Counted from the first letter of the stretch, positions 9,172 to 16,549 are shown. The stretch is 18,492 nt of DNA from DATKWS01 sp035529435 (GCA_035529435.1 DATKWS010000178.1:1-18492); one strand, 5' to 3'. Notes: a model not told the origin generated them from the letters alone. Numbers and translations are program-made.

Positions 9172-11865
9172 TCACTCGGCGATGATTCTGACATCGAAGC
9201 TGACGCCGTCTGCCGTGCCGGCACCGCCCGCCAGCGTGCCGTTCAGGGTCCACCTGATGTTCGTCACGTTGGCATCGAAGCCGGCCGGGGCACCGCCGCC
9301 GCCGTCCGCCGGTATATAGGTCCACGTCGCGCCGCCGTCGTCGGAGAACTCGATGGTTATCCCGACGATACCCGCCGCGAGCGTTCCGTTGGACGCGGAG
9401 GTAACCCGGTACTGCGTCCATGCCGGTATGGCATCGTAGATGACGACCGCCGTCAGATCGGCCGTACCCACGTTGGAGTAATCGGTCCGGTACACCAGCA
9501 CCGTGCCGGGCGCCTGGTTGCCGGCCGGATTGACCGACTTCGTGAGCACCAGGTTCCCCGCCACGATCGTCGTGACGTCCACCGCGCTGTCGGTGGCGGC
9601 GGTGGCATTACCCGTGACCGTGATCGTGCCGGTCTCCACCGTGCCCATCGGGACACCGCCCGGTATCGACAGCTGGACGATGACGTCCTGCGACGCTCCG
9701 GCGACGAGGGTGACGGATACGATCGGGTTGTTGGCCAGATCGAAGAAGGCATAGCTCCAGCCGTTGGAACTGAGCGCGCTCAGCATGAACGTATCGTCCA
9801 CGTTTCCCGTGTTCGTCACGGTGTGCGAGTAGCGAACCGTACCGCCCGCGGTGCCGGTACCGCTCCGGTCGGGAGCGATCGTCACCGATGCATCCGTGTT
9901 GATTGTCACCGTATCGGTGATCTCGTCGAACACGACCGGATTGCCGGCCGAGGTGGCGCGGAATGTCACGTTGTTAATGCCCGGAACCTCTCCCGCGGGA
10001 ATCGCCACGCGGGCTATGGCATGGACCTCGCCACCGGCCGGAACGGGCCCGATACTGGCGATCGGGGTGAGCTCCGGTACATCGAGCACGCCGTTTCCGT
10101 TGGTATCCACATAGTAGGTGACGGTCCAGCCCGCCGGGAAGGTGGCCGAGAGGCCGTAACTGTCGCCCGATCCGCCGGTGTTGATCACGTCGAGCGCGAA
10201 GTCGACGTTGGTGCCGGGATCGGCATTCTGGTTGACCGGGGCATTGTTCGTGCCCGGGGCGCCGTCGTAGTTACCGATATCGATGGAGGCCGGAACGACC
10301 TGCGTGATCTCGTCGGTCGTCAGGTTCGACTCGGTCGGATCATTCGTCGAGGCGGCACGTACCACGGCGTTGTAGGGACCTCCCGCGGCCGCCGTGCCGG
10401 GGATCATGATCCGCACGATGAAGTTTCTCGTCGCACCGGGATTGAGCGTTCCGACATCGGGAATGCCATCGCCGCCGGTGCCGAGGGGGGTCACGCCGTC
10501 GCTCTGGATAAACTGGACGGTCCAGCCGCCGGGTATCGTCGAGGCGCCGTCCAGGACGATATTGATCTCGTCGGGGGCGTTGCCGTCATTGCGGACCGTA
10601 TTGATAAAATCGACCGTCGTGTTGGCGTACGCCAAGGCGATGGCCTGTGAATCGTCGTCGTAGTTGGGCGGCGTTCCCGCATCGGGCACGCCGTTGGGGC
10701 CGACGAGCACCTCGGCCAGTACATTCACGTTGATCTGCGTGTTGTTCGTCGTGACGATCGTCGGATCGGGCGATCCGGGATTGTTGTCGACGAACGCCAC
10801 GGCGCCGCTGTTATTGATGATGCCGGCCGGCATATCGATCGGCACGTCGAGATCGTACATGAAGCTGTAGTTCTGTCCGATGGCCAGATCGCCGTTCGTG
10901 ATGTACGCGATGGCGATATCGCCGGCCGCGGCCGTCGATGACCATACCCACGTCTCGGGCGAGCCGGCGGTCGCGCTTCCATTGGGCAGGTACAGTACCT
11001 GTCCTCCGGCCGGGGCGCCAGCAGGTGCGCCGGAAAGGGCCAGCGGGGCACCGCTCGAGGGATTCACCGGCAGGATATCGTAGATCAGGACACCGGTTAA
11101 GGCGCCGACCGTTACGCCATGTGCATCGTCATTACCGACATTGGCGCCGCTGATCGTATACGTAACGGCGTTGCCGGGATCGACATTGGCCGGCAGGCCC
11201 GACATCGATGCGGTGAGGGCGGCATCGCTCACGACCGTGGTCAGGTGATAGTTGCGCGTGTCCACCTGGACCGGATCGCCGTTCGACGTACCCTGTACGC
11301 CGACATAGGCGATTTCGCCGGCCGCGGCGGTCGGCGGCACCTGGTAGGAAACGAGAAGATTGACCGTTATTCCCATGTTGATCGGGCCGATGTTGCCCGG
11401 GGCACCGCCCGCCGAGATGGCGGGTTCTCCGCCGTCCAGGACACCGTTGCCGTTCACGTCATGGTAGATCGTGAAAACGCCGATGCCGAGGATCATCGTC
11501 GAGTTCGCCCCGTCGAAAAGAGGCTCGATCGTGTACGTGTCGGCATCGTTACCGGTGTTTGTCAGGTTGTAACTGAAATAGACGGTCTGTCCCGGTATCG
11601 CGGTCTGGCTCATCGCCGGGGCCACCGGCGGATTCTCGCCCGAATCATCGGGAAGAATCGAGACGCCGTACACCGGGAGCACGATCGTCGTGACCTGATT
11701 CGAGGTCGTCGTGTACGTGTTCCCGAGAAGATCCTGGAACGTGGCCGAGGCCTGGTTCTGGATCGTCGTGCCCGCGGGTGTCTGCGCTTGTGCGGCCGCA
11801 GAGACGAGCAGTGCCGCAAGCACAAGGGCCGGTAATAGTGACCCTGCTGGTCTTCGTAGTTTCAT
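9172..11865 (-). CDS. Secreted multi-domain DUF11 / N-T-G-N repeat protein (897 aa)
   Basis: I take ATG 11865 as the start because it directly precedes a classic signal peptide (MKLRRPAGSLLPALVLAALL, cleavage near AQA-Q at about residue 27) and has GGTGG 6 bases upstream. The frame stays open upstream, but that stretch lacks these marks. An N-terminal block (TTIQNQASATFQD, TTTSNQV) resembles that of the 1946-aa neighbour. Repeat cores follow at residues about 99 (NTGNDADTYTIE), 425 (NDGNAPDEINI), 566 (NTGGSGDSYG) and 686 (NTGNVDDTFML). Acidic loops DVNGNGVLDGGE and DTNGNGVLDVPE look calcium-binding. Residues about 768-897 are a C-terminal DUF11 domain (LVLTKSVNPAGNQAPGT). There is no membrane anchor, LPXTG or obvious sorting tail. 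It is probably a periplasmic or surface structural protein; the exact role is unknown. Confidence 0.88.
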   Translation of the reverse strand: MKLRRPAGSLLPALVLAALLVSAAAQAQTPAGTTIQNQASATFQDLLGNTYTTTSNQVTTIVLPVYGVSILPDDSGENPPVAPAMSQTAIPGQTVYFSYNLTNTGNDADTYTIEPLFDGANSTMILGIGVFTIYHDVNGNGVLDGGEPAISAGGAPGNIGPINMGITVNLLVSYQVPPTAAAGEIAYVGVQGTSNGDPVQVDTRNYHLTTVVSDAALTASMSGLPANVDPGNAVTYTISGANVGNDDAHGVTVGALTGVLIYDILPVNPSSGAPLALSGAPAGAPAGGQVLYLPNGSATAGSPETWVWSSTAAAGDIAIAYITNGDLAIGQNYSFMYDLDVPIDMPAGIINNSGAVAFVDNNPGSPDPTIVTTNNTQINVNVLAEVLVGPNGVPDAGTPPNYDDDSQAIALAYANTTVDFINTVRNDGNAPDEINIVLDGASTIPGGWTVQFIQSDGVTPLGTGGDGIPDVGTLNPGATRNFIVRIMIPGTAAAGGPYNAVVRAASTNDPTESNLTTDEITQVVPASIDIGNYDGAPGTNNAPVNQNADPGTNVDFALDVINTGGSGDSYGLSATFPAGWTVTYYVDTNGNGVLDVPELTPIASIGPVPAGGEVHAIARVAIPAGEVPGINNVTFRATSAGNPVVFDEITDTVTINTDASVTIAPDRSGTGTAGGTVRYSHTVTNTGNVDDTFMLSALSSNGWSYAFFDLANNPIVSVTLVAGASQDVIVQLSIPGGVPMGTVETGTITVTGNATAATDSAVDVTTIVAGNLVLTKSVNPAGNQAPGTVLVYRTDYSNVGTADLTAVVIYDAIPAWTQYRVTSASNGTLAAGIVGITIEFSDDGGATWTYIPADGGGGAPAGFDANVTNIRWTLNGTLAGGAGTADGVSFDVRIIAE

Positions 11866-11991
11866 CTGAAACCACCGTTCCTTTCCTTCCTCTCCGCACC
11901 GGGCCATCGGGCGCGACATCCAGAAAACACCCTCCGTGCTCGATGCCGGAAAAGCACTCAAATAAACCTCGTACCTGTGGAGTCCGATCGC

Positions 11992-12480
11992 TTACTGTAC
12001 CTGCACGCGGTACGATACAGACACCTGCTGGCCGATATCGAACGTCCCGCTCATCATCCACTTGACATGCGAGATCATATCGGGAGTGGCTACGTGCTCC
12101 TGCTCCTGCCCGTTCTCATCCACTACAACGTAGGTGACGGGGTACTCGTGATAGGTCTTTCCTCCATCGATGCTGAACAGGGGATGGAGCCCATCGATAT
12201 TGGTCGCCGTCTGATCAAGGTAGACAGTGCCAGCGGGTATGGGGCCGACGAGGTTGACACCCGAAGCTGCAGCGTTCCCGGAGTTCCGGTACTTCAAGGT
12301 GTACTCGACCATGTCGTGGGGATATACGCTCTCCGCTGGCACTGCGATCTCGCGGTTATTCTCGTCACATATGATCTTGTGCGCCTCCATCTCACCGGTA
12401 AGGTCGGGCCCCTGCCCGAAGGTAGGAGAGGCGGCAGCGAGTATGACGAGTAGAAGAACCGCACCTGTAAGACTCCTCAT
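11992..12480 (-). CDS. Small secreted single-domain DUF11-like protein (162 aa)
   Basis: The start ATG 12480 is well supported by AAGGAGG 6 bases upstream (ending GAATAG). Residues 1-22 are a signal peptide (AVLLLVILAAASPTFG, then QGPDL). The mature part is one DUF11-like beta-sandwich (VEYTLKYRNSGNAAASGV, GPIPAGTVYLDQTAT). Its second half, FSIDGGKTYHEYP then HVKWMMSGTFDIG, aligns with the end of the neighbouring 897-aa protein (FSDDGGATWTYIP then NIRWTLNGTL). It therefore looks like a stand-alone copy of that C-terminal domain. It is the first gene of the minus-strand surface locus, 126 bp before the 897-aa gene. A subunit or minor partner of that protein is plausible, but this is inferred only from homology and context. 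Confidence 0.88.
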   Translation of the reverse strand: MRSLTGAVLLLVILAAASPTFGQGPDLTGEMEAHKIICDENNREIAVPAESVYPHDMVEYTLKYRNSGNAAASGVNLVGPIPAGTVYLDQTATNIDGLHPLFSIDGGKTYHEYPVTYVVVDENGQEQEHVATPDMISHVKWMMSGTFDIGQQVSVSYRVQVQ

Positions 12481-12554
12481 CTATTCCTCCTTCTCTTGCT
12501 GTCCGGCGCCGGTCGATCGCTCACGTCGATCGGGCCGCCGCCGAGACATTTCAT

Positions 12555-12582
12555 CGGTTATGCAGCGTTCCCTGGCCGTCAA
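12555..12582 (-). promoter_or_regulatory. Candidate sigma-70-type promoter for the surface locus
   Basis: On the minus strand TTGACG (12582-12577) is followed after 16 bases by TAACCG (12560-12555), about 70 bases before the ATG at 12480. The -35 is good but the -10 is poor. The -35 is also part of the hairpin arm at 12576-12606, so protein or DNA structure could affect it. This is a weak call. Confidence 0.3.
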
Positions 12583-12709
12583 ATCCGGCTGCCGGCCCTC
12601 TGACGGACCGTGCGCCATCCCGGTTCAACGGCTGCCGGGCAATGATGTTTGGATAGTTATCGGCATCTCTCCAGGGCCCGCTACAGCTCTATTCAGAACC
12701 CAGGCGGGT

Positions 12710-12725
12710 GGCATAGGGTGTTCCA
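12710..12725 (-). promoter_or_regulatory. Candidate sigma-54-like (-24/-12) element
   Basis: The minus strand reads TGGAACACCCTATGCC. The GG and GC dinucleotides are separated by exactly 10 bases as in the TGGCAC-N5-TTGC consensus, but the -12 box is only ATGC. It lies 230 bases upstream of the first gene of the surface locus. A chance match is quite possible. Confidence 0.2.
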
Positions 12726-12940
12726 GATGAGGGGACTAATGTCTCTGGCGAGGAGGCCTGGGGGGGACGAGCAGAGGACTTTCGACTCAAGTCTTTGGTA
12801 TCATTTCAGTTAGTCGGAGCATCAACAACGAGGAAAAAAGAGAAAATGGGAGGAATCATGGGGAACGAGAAGGAACAATGGGGTATATCTCGCTAGCAGG
12901 GACCCTCGTCTTTCGCACGCACCGCCGTGCAAAATGCGAG

Positions 12941-12976
12941 CGCCGGACAGGATGAATTGATATCATCTCTCCGGCG
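12941..12976 (-). terminator. Terminator-like hairpin downstream of the lipoprotein gene
   Basis: CGCCGGA (12941-12947) pairs with TCCGGCG (12970-12976), and inside it GATGA pairs with TCATC around a short A/T-rich loop. It begins 34 bases after the stop of the minus-strand lipoprotein gene. On that strand it is followed by CTCGCATTTTGC, a short T-run after five bases, so it is a moderate rho-independent terminator candidate. Confidence 0.5.
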
Positions 12977-13009
12977 CCGCCCGGTACTGAACTCTGTGCC
13001 CGCGAGGAG

Positions 13010-13291
13010 CTAAGGAGTCAGGTATTTATCGGGATCTTCCCTGAATGCCTTCATATTCGCTTCGGTATTGAAGTAATACTCGATATCCTTGTAAACGTAA
13101 TAGTACGGCGTCGTCTTTATGTCGACGGGCTTCTTGTCGACCGGATCGATAAGGGATGCCTTCATGCCGGTCTTTGCCGTTTCCATTTTCTTGGTGTTCT
13201 GCGCCTTCTCCTCCTTCTTGGAGCATCCGGCGGCCATGACGAGCGTGAACGCCAGCAAGCATATCAAGCAGATAACAAACACCTTCTTCAT
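13010..13291 (-). CDS. YHS-like domain lipoprotein (93 aa)
   Basis: The start ATG 13291 has GGAGG with a 7-base spacer and gives a clean lipoprotein signal (KKVFVICLICLLAFTLVMAAGC, Cys near residue 22, A-A-G-C lipobox-like). A lysine-rich linker (SKKEEKAQNTKK) follows. Residues about 48-92 resemble the YHS domain: DPVDKKPVD, then YYYVYKDIEYYF, then MKAFREDPDKYL. In the family, YHS often carries cysteines (DPVCGM and YYFCS..C) linked to metal binding. Here those positions hold other residues, so metal binding by the usual cysteines is unlikely. The protein is probably anchored in the inner or outer membrane facing the periplasm. It is monocistronic, with its own promoter and a terminator-like hairpin. 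Its role is unknown. Confidence 0.85.
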   Translation of the reverse strand: MKKVFVICLICLLAFTLVMAAGCSKKEEKAQNTKKMETAKTGMKASLIDPVDKKPVDIKTTPYYYVYKDIEYYFNTEANMKAFREDPDKYLTP

Positions 13292-13436
13292 CCCGTAACC
13301 TCCGGTAAAGGTTTTCGTCAAAATCGATGTCGCACGATACAGCGCAGAATCACCCAGGCATTACGCACATTCCGCTCGGTGCCCGCGCAGCGCGCGTACA
13401 ATCCTCACCTTCCCACCACGGTATGGACGTTGTGGA

Positions 13437-13465
13437 ACGATAGCAGATTCCGACATGGCGGTCAA
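13437..13465 (-). promoter_or_regulatory. Sigma-70-type promoter of the YHS lipoprotein gene
   Basis: On the minus strand TTGACC (13465-13460) and TATCGT (13442-13437) are separated by 17 bases, and TGC before the -10 gives an extended -10. Transcription would start near 13430, leaving a 5' untranslated leader of about 140 bases before ATG 13291. This is the best promoter match in the window. Confidence 0.65.
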
Positions 13466-13549
13466 GCATTCTACATGTCCTCCTTTTCCGGGGTACCTTC
13501 CGCGCGGGCGGTCTTCCGCTGCCGACGGCCGCGCCTCACTCTTTATACG

Positions 13550-13576
13550 TTGACTCGCATAGCACGGGAGTATTAC
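13550..13576 (+). promoter_or_regulatory. Candidate promoter of the phosphofructokinase gene
   Basis: TTGACT at 13550-13555 is followed after 15 bases by TATTAC (13571-13576), or after 17 bases by TTACAT (13573-13578). The -35 is strong and the -10 imperfect. It sits about 60 bases before the proposed TTG start. Confidence 0.35.
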
Positions 13577-13617
13577 ATGTTACGGTGGATCGTGTATCGA
13601 TTCCGAGAGATGCACAC

Positions 13618-13623
13618 AGGAGG
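13618..13623 (+). promoter_or_regulatory. Ribosome-binding site that points to a TTG start for pfk
   Basis: AGGAGG lies 10 bases before TTG 13634 and 31 bases before the next in-frame ATG at 13655, so it favours the TTG. In-frame ATGs at 13577 and 13610 lie upstream of it and have no comparable site. Confidence 0.5.
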
Positions 13624-13633
13624 TATCCGAACT

Positions 13634-14809
13634 TTGAAGACCACCGGCAAAAAAATGAAAGCCCGCACATCGAAGAAACGGGCGATGGGCCCGAAGATGA
13701 CATTCGATCCGAACACGGTCAAACGGATCGCCATACTCACGGGAGGCGGGGATTGCCCGGGACTGAACGCGGTTATACGCGGCGTCGTGCGAGCTGCGGA
13801 GCTGAAGCACGGCTGGGAGGTGTACGGGATACTGGACGGCTTCGACGGGCTGCTGAAGATCAACATGCACCGCCGTCTCACCTCGCAGGACGTGCGCGGC
13901 CTCCAGGTACGCGGCGGTACGATCCTCGGAACCTCGAACCGTGGTAACCCGCTGAACTACCCGGTGCAAAAGCGAGGAAAAACCGTGCCTATGGACGTGA
14001 CGGACAATATCGTGAGGAATTTCAAGAAAATGAAGCTCGACGTTCTGATCGCCGTCGGAGGCGACGGGACGATGAAGATCGCCCAGGCGTTGTTCGACAA
14101 GGGCGTCCCGATGGTCGGCGTCCCTAAGACGATCGACAACGATCTCGGCGCGACCGACGTGACGTTCGGATTCAACAGCGCCGTCTCGTGCGCTACGGAT
14201 GCGCTCGACAGGCTGCACACGACGGCCGAGAGCCATCACCGGGTACTCGTCCTCGAGGTGATGGGGCGCGACTGCGGATGGATCGCCCTCGAGGCGGGGA
14301 TCGCGGGTGGTGCCGACGTGATCCTGATCCCTGAGATCCCGTTCGACCTCGGCATCATCTGCAAACACATCCAGCGCCGCAAGGCCACGGGGAGCCGTTT
14401 CAGCATCGTCGTGGCCGCCGAGGGGGCCTCCCCCGTGGGCGGCAAGAAGATCTACGAGAGGGAGCCGGGGGCGGACGGCACACCGGGACGCCTCGGCGGG
14501 ATCGCCCTGTGGATGGCCGAGCGGATCGGCCTCTGCACGTTTCTCGAGACGCGCATGACGGTGCTGGGGCACCTCCAGCGCGGGGGAACGCCGACGACGT
14601 TCGATCGTATCCTCGCGACGCGCTTCGGCGTCGAGGCGGTCAACCTCATTGCCGGGGGACATATCGGCGAGATGGTCTGCCTGCGGGGAAGAACGATCGA
14701 GCACGTTCCGATAAAAAGCGCTATCCGCAGGCTCAAACGGGTCAATCCCAAGGGGCAGGTGGTCGCAACGGCCGAGGCGCTGGGGATCACGATGGGACGG
14801 CCGGAGTGA
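13634..14809 (+). CDS. pfkA: 6-phosphofructokinase, probably ATP-dependent
   Basis: The enzyme phosphorylates fructose 6-phosphate to fructose 1,6-bisphosphate, the committing step of glycolysis, in the cytosol. With the TTG start the product is 391 residues, typical of the longer (group III-like) branch. A basic N-terminal extension of about 30 residues (KARTSKKRAMGPK) precedes the nucleotide-binding loop GGGDCPGLNAVIRG (37-50). Further motifs are GGDGT (142-146), PKTIDND (164-170, catalytic Asp168), MGRDCGW (210-216) and LGHLQRGG (311-318). Pyrophosphate enzymes usually have Asp at the second Gly of GGDGT (GGDDT). Gly here predicts ATP as phosphoryl donor, while the Lys in PKTIDND is shared with pyrophosphate enzymes and some ATP enzymes. 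The start could instead be ATG 13655. The stop lies 9 bp from that of the convergent acyl-CoA synthetase gene. Confidence 0.93.
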   Translation: MKTTGKKMKARTSKKRAMGPKMTFDPNTVKRIAILTGGGDCPGLNAVIRGVVRAAELKHGWEVYGILDGFDGLLKINMHRRLTSQDVRGLQVRGGTILGTSNRGNPLNYPVQKRGKTVPMDVTDNIVRNFKKMKLDVLIAVGGDGTMKIAQALFDKGVPMVGVPKTIDNDLGATDVTFGFNSAVSCATDALDRLHTTAESHHRVLVLEVMGRDCGWIALEAGIAGGADVILIPEIPFDLGIICKHIQRRKATGSRFSIVVAAEGASPVGGKKIYEREPGADGTPGRLGGIALWMAERIGLCTFLETRMTVLGHLQRGGTPTTFDRILATRFGVEAVNLIAGGHIGEMVCLRGRTIEHVPIKSAIRRLKRVNPKGQVVATAEALGITMGRPE

Positions 14810-14818
14810 GCGGGCATA

Positions 14819-16501
14819 CTATTTCTTCCCCCCACCCTCCTTCTGCTTCCGGTGCGCCGCCCATGCATCCTTCTTGAGCTCGCTGCGGCGGATCTTGCCG
14901 CTGACCGTCTTGGGAAGCGTTTTCACGTACTCGATCGCACGCGGGTATTTGTACGGCGCCGTCACCTGTTTGACATGATCCTGTATCTCCCTGGTCAGCT
15001 CGTCGCTCGGCTCGAAATCCTCCTTCAGGATCACGAACGCCTTGACGATCTCGCCGCGCACCTCGTCCGGGGTGGCGATCACGGCGGCCTCGGCCACGGC
15101 GGGGTGTTCCAGAAGCGCACTCTCGACCTCGAACGGGCCGATCCGGTACCCCGACGAGAGAATGACGTCATCGGCGCGCCCCACGAACCAGAAGTAGCCG
15201 TCCTCGTCGCGGTACGCCTTGTCACCCGTGTAGTAGTAGTCGCCCTGGAAGACGCTCGCCGTCTCCTCCGGCTTCTTCCAGTACTCCTTGAAGAGACCGA
15301 CAGGGCGCTTGGGCCTCACCTTGACGGCGACATACCCCTCCTCGCCGGCCGGCACCTCCTTCCCCGCGTCATCCAGCACGTGCAGGTCGAAGCCCGGTGC
15401 CGGCAGCCCCATCGAGCCGATCTTGACCGGCCTGCACCGGAAGCTGGCGCACAGGTTGACCGTTTCCGTCTGCCCGTACCCGTCATAGATCGTGAGCCCC
15501 GTCACGTCTTCCCAGATACGGATGATCTCGGGATTGAGCGGCTCGCCGGCGCTCATGCAGTGCCGGAGCGATGAGAGGTCGTACTGCTCCAGGGGAAGCT
15601 GCGCGAACATCCGGTACGCGGTCGGCGGTGCGCAGAATGTGGTGACGCCCTGCCCCTCGATCAGGCGGAGCGTGAGTTTCGCGTCGAACTTGCCGCGCGC
15701 GGCGTGGTTGAAGACCGTCGCGCCGACGGTCATCTGGCCGAAGAGACTCCCCCATGCCGCCTTGGCCCACCCCGTGTCGGTTACCGTCCAGTGGAGATCG
15801 GTGGCCTTGAGATCCTGCCAGAAGGTCGCGGTGATCTGGTGGCCGAGGGCGTACGAGGCCTGCGTGTGTATCACCATCTTGGGGTACGAGACCGTGCCCG
15901 ACGTGAAATAGATCAGCATCGGATCGTCACTGCGCGTCTTTTCGACGCCGTCGAGGACCGGCGAGGCCTTCTCCATCGCCTCCGCCCACTGGATCCACCC
16001 GCGGCGGTGCCCCGTCGCGAGTATGCATGCCTTGAGGCCCGGGCAGCGGTCCATCGCCTCCTCGACCTTCGAGGCGTCCTGTATATCGGTGATAATGCCG
16101 ACCGCTTCCGATTCATTGACACGGTAGCGGATATCCTTGGACGTGAGGAGCGTCGTCGAGGGTATGGGAATCACGCCGAGCTTGATCATGCCGATCATCG
16201 CGATGTACCACTGGGGCATCCAGTGGAGCATGAGGAGCACGCGGTCGCCCTTCTTTATCCCATGCTCCCGCAGCACGTTGGAGAACCGGTTCGACTGCAC
16301 CTTCAGTTCGTAGAAGGTGCGCTTCTTGACGATCTCGCCCTCCTCGTCGGCGATCATGAAGGCGAGCTTTGTCCGGTCGCCGGCCCACCGGTCGACAACG
16401 TCGAAACCGAAGTTGAAGTGCTCGGGGACGTCGATCCTGAAATCCGCGCGCGTTTTCTCGTAGTCCGTCATGTTCGGCGGGGGCAGCACTCTGTCATTCA
16501 T
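14819..16501 (-). CDS. AMP-forming acyl-CoA synthetase (medium-chain/acetyl type)
   Basis: It activates a carboxylic acid with ATP and CoA through an acyl-adenylate. The 560-residue length is normal for the family, and the start has GGGAG 8 bases upstream. Motifs in order are the P-loop YFTSGTVSYPK (198-208), YDGYGQTET (339-347), YTGD (424-427), GRADDVILSSGYRIG (441-455) and the C-terminal catalytic lysine in KTVSGKIRR (Lys536). The P-loop differs from the common SGTTGxPK form (TVSY instead of TTGx). The sequence style (HWTVTDTGWAKAAWGSLFGQ) is that of medium-chain synthetases of the ACSM/MACS group. The natural acid (acetate, propionate, branched or medium chain) cannot be told from sequence alone. 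It is the last gene of the minus-strand run, 48 bp after the outer-membrane protein gene. Confidence 0.93.
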   Translation of the reverse strand: MNDRVLPPPNMTDYEKTRADFRIDVPEHFNFGFDVVDRWAGDRTKLAFMIADEEGEIVKKRTFYELKVQSNRFSNVLREHGIKKGDRVLLMLHWMPQWYIAMIGMIKLGVIPIPSTTLLTSKDIRYRVNESEAVGIITDIQDASKVEEAMDRCPGLKACILATGHRRGWIQWAEAMEKASPVLDGVEKTRSDDPMLIYFTSGTVSYPKMVIHTQASYALGHQITATFWQDLKATDLHWTVTDTGWAKAAWGSLFGQMTVGATVFNHAARGKFDAKLTLRLIEGQGVTTFCAPPTAYRMFAQLPLEQYDLSSLRHCMSAGEPLNPEIIRIWEDVTGLTIYDGYGQTETVNLCASFRCRPVKIGSMGLPAPGFDLHVLDDAGKEVPAGEEGYVAVKVRPKRPVGLFKEYWKKPEETASVFQGDYYYTGDKAYRDEDGYFWFVGRADDVILSSGYRIGPFEVESALLEHPAVAEAAVIATPDEVRGEIVKAFVILKEDFEPSDELTREIQDHVKQVTAPYKYPRAIEYVKTLPKTVSGKIRRSELKKDAWAAHRKQKEGGGKK

Positions 16502-16549
16502 CGCAACACTCCCGTTGTCCGTTTACGTGATTGGCGAATCGATTACCGG

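Larger units (their letters stand above)
12481..13009. other. 529-bp intergenic region, leader of the surface locus
   Basis: I find no convincing gene here on either strand. Plus-strand open frames across 12227-12730 lack a ribosome-binding site and overlap the DUF11 gene antisense. The left part carries the Shine-Dalgarno of the 162-aa gene, two candidate promoter elements and a 6-bp-stem hairpin with an inner CCGG/CCGG stem at 12576-12606. It also contains CGATCG repeated around a 7-base spacer near 12514-12532. The middle (about 12770-12900) is purine-rich on the plus strand and holds nothing I recognise. The right end has the terminator-like hairpin of the lipoprotein gene. I looked for c-di-GMP and cobalamin riboswitch cores on the minus strand and did not see them. 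Confidence 0.6.
13292..13633. other. 342-bp divergent intergenic region (lipoprotein / pfk)
   Basis: This segment separates the minus-strand lipoprotein gene from the plus-strand phosphofructokinase gene. It holds the strong minus-strand promoter at 13437-13465, a weaker plus-strand promoter candidate at 13550-13576 and the pfk Shine-Dalgarno at 13618-13623. The pfk reading frame stays open upstream to 13379, but that stretch has no homology-like features and overlaps both promoters. I treat it as non-coding. Confidence 0.6.

Noticed and set aside
11866..11991. Hairpin GTGCT / AGCAC between the 162-aa and 897-aa genes
   Set aside because: A 5-bp stem with a 12-base loop and no T-run is too weak to call a terminator.
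12227..12730. A 167-codon plus-strand open frame reaching into the intergenic region
   Set aside because: It is largely antisense to the 162-aa gene, has no Shine-Dalgarno and shows no domain or signal peptide.
12481..12740. Possible c-di-GMP or cobalamin riboswitch in the surface-locus leader
   Set aside because: I could not find the conserved core strings of either class on the minus strand, and the hairpins present do not match their layouts.
13580..14704. A 374-codon minus-strand open frame
   Set aside because: It is antisense to the phosphofructokinase gene, whose motifs are unmistakable.
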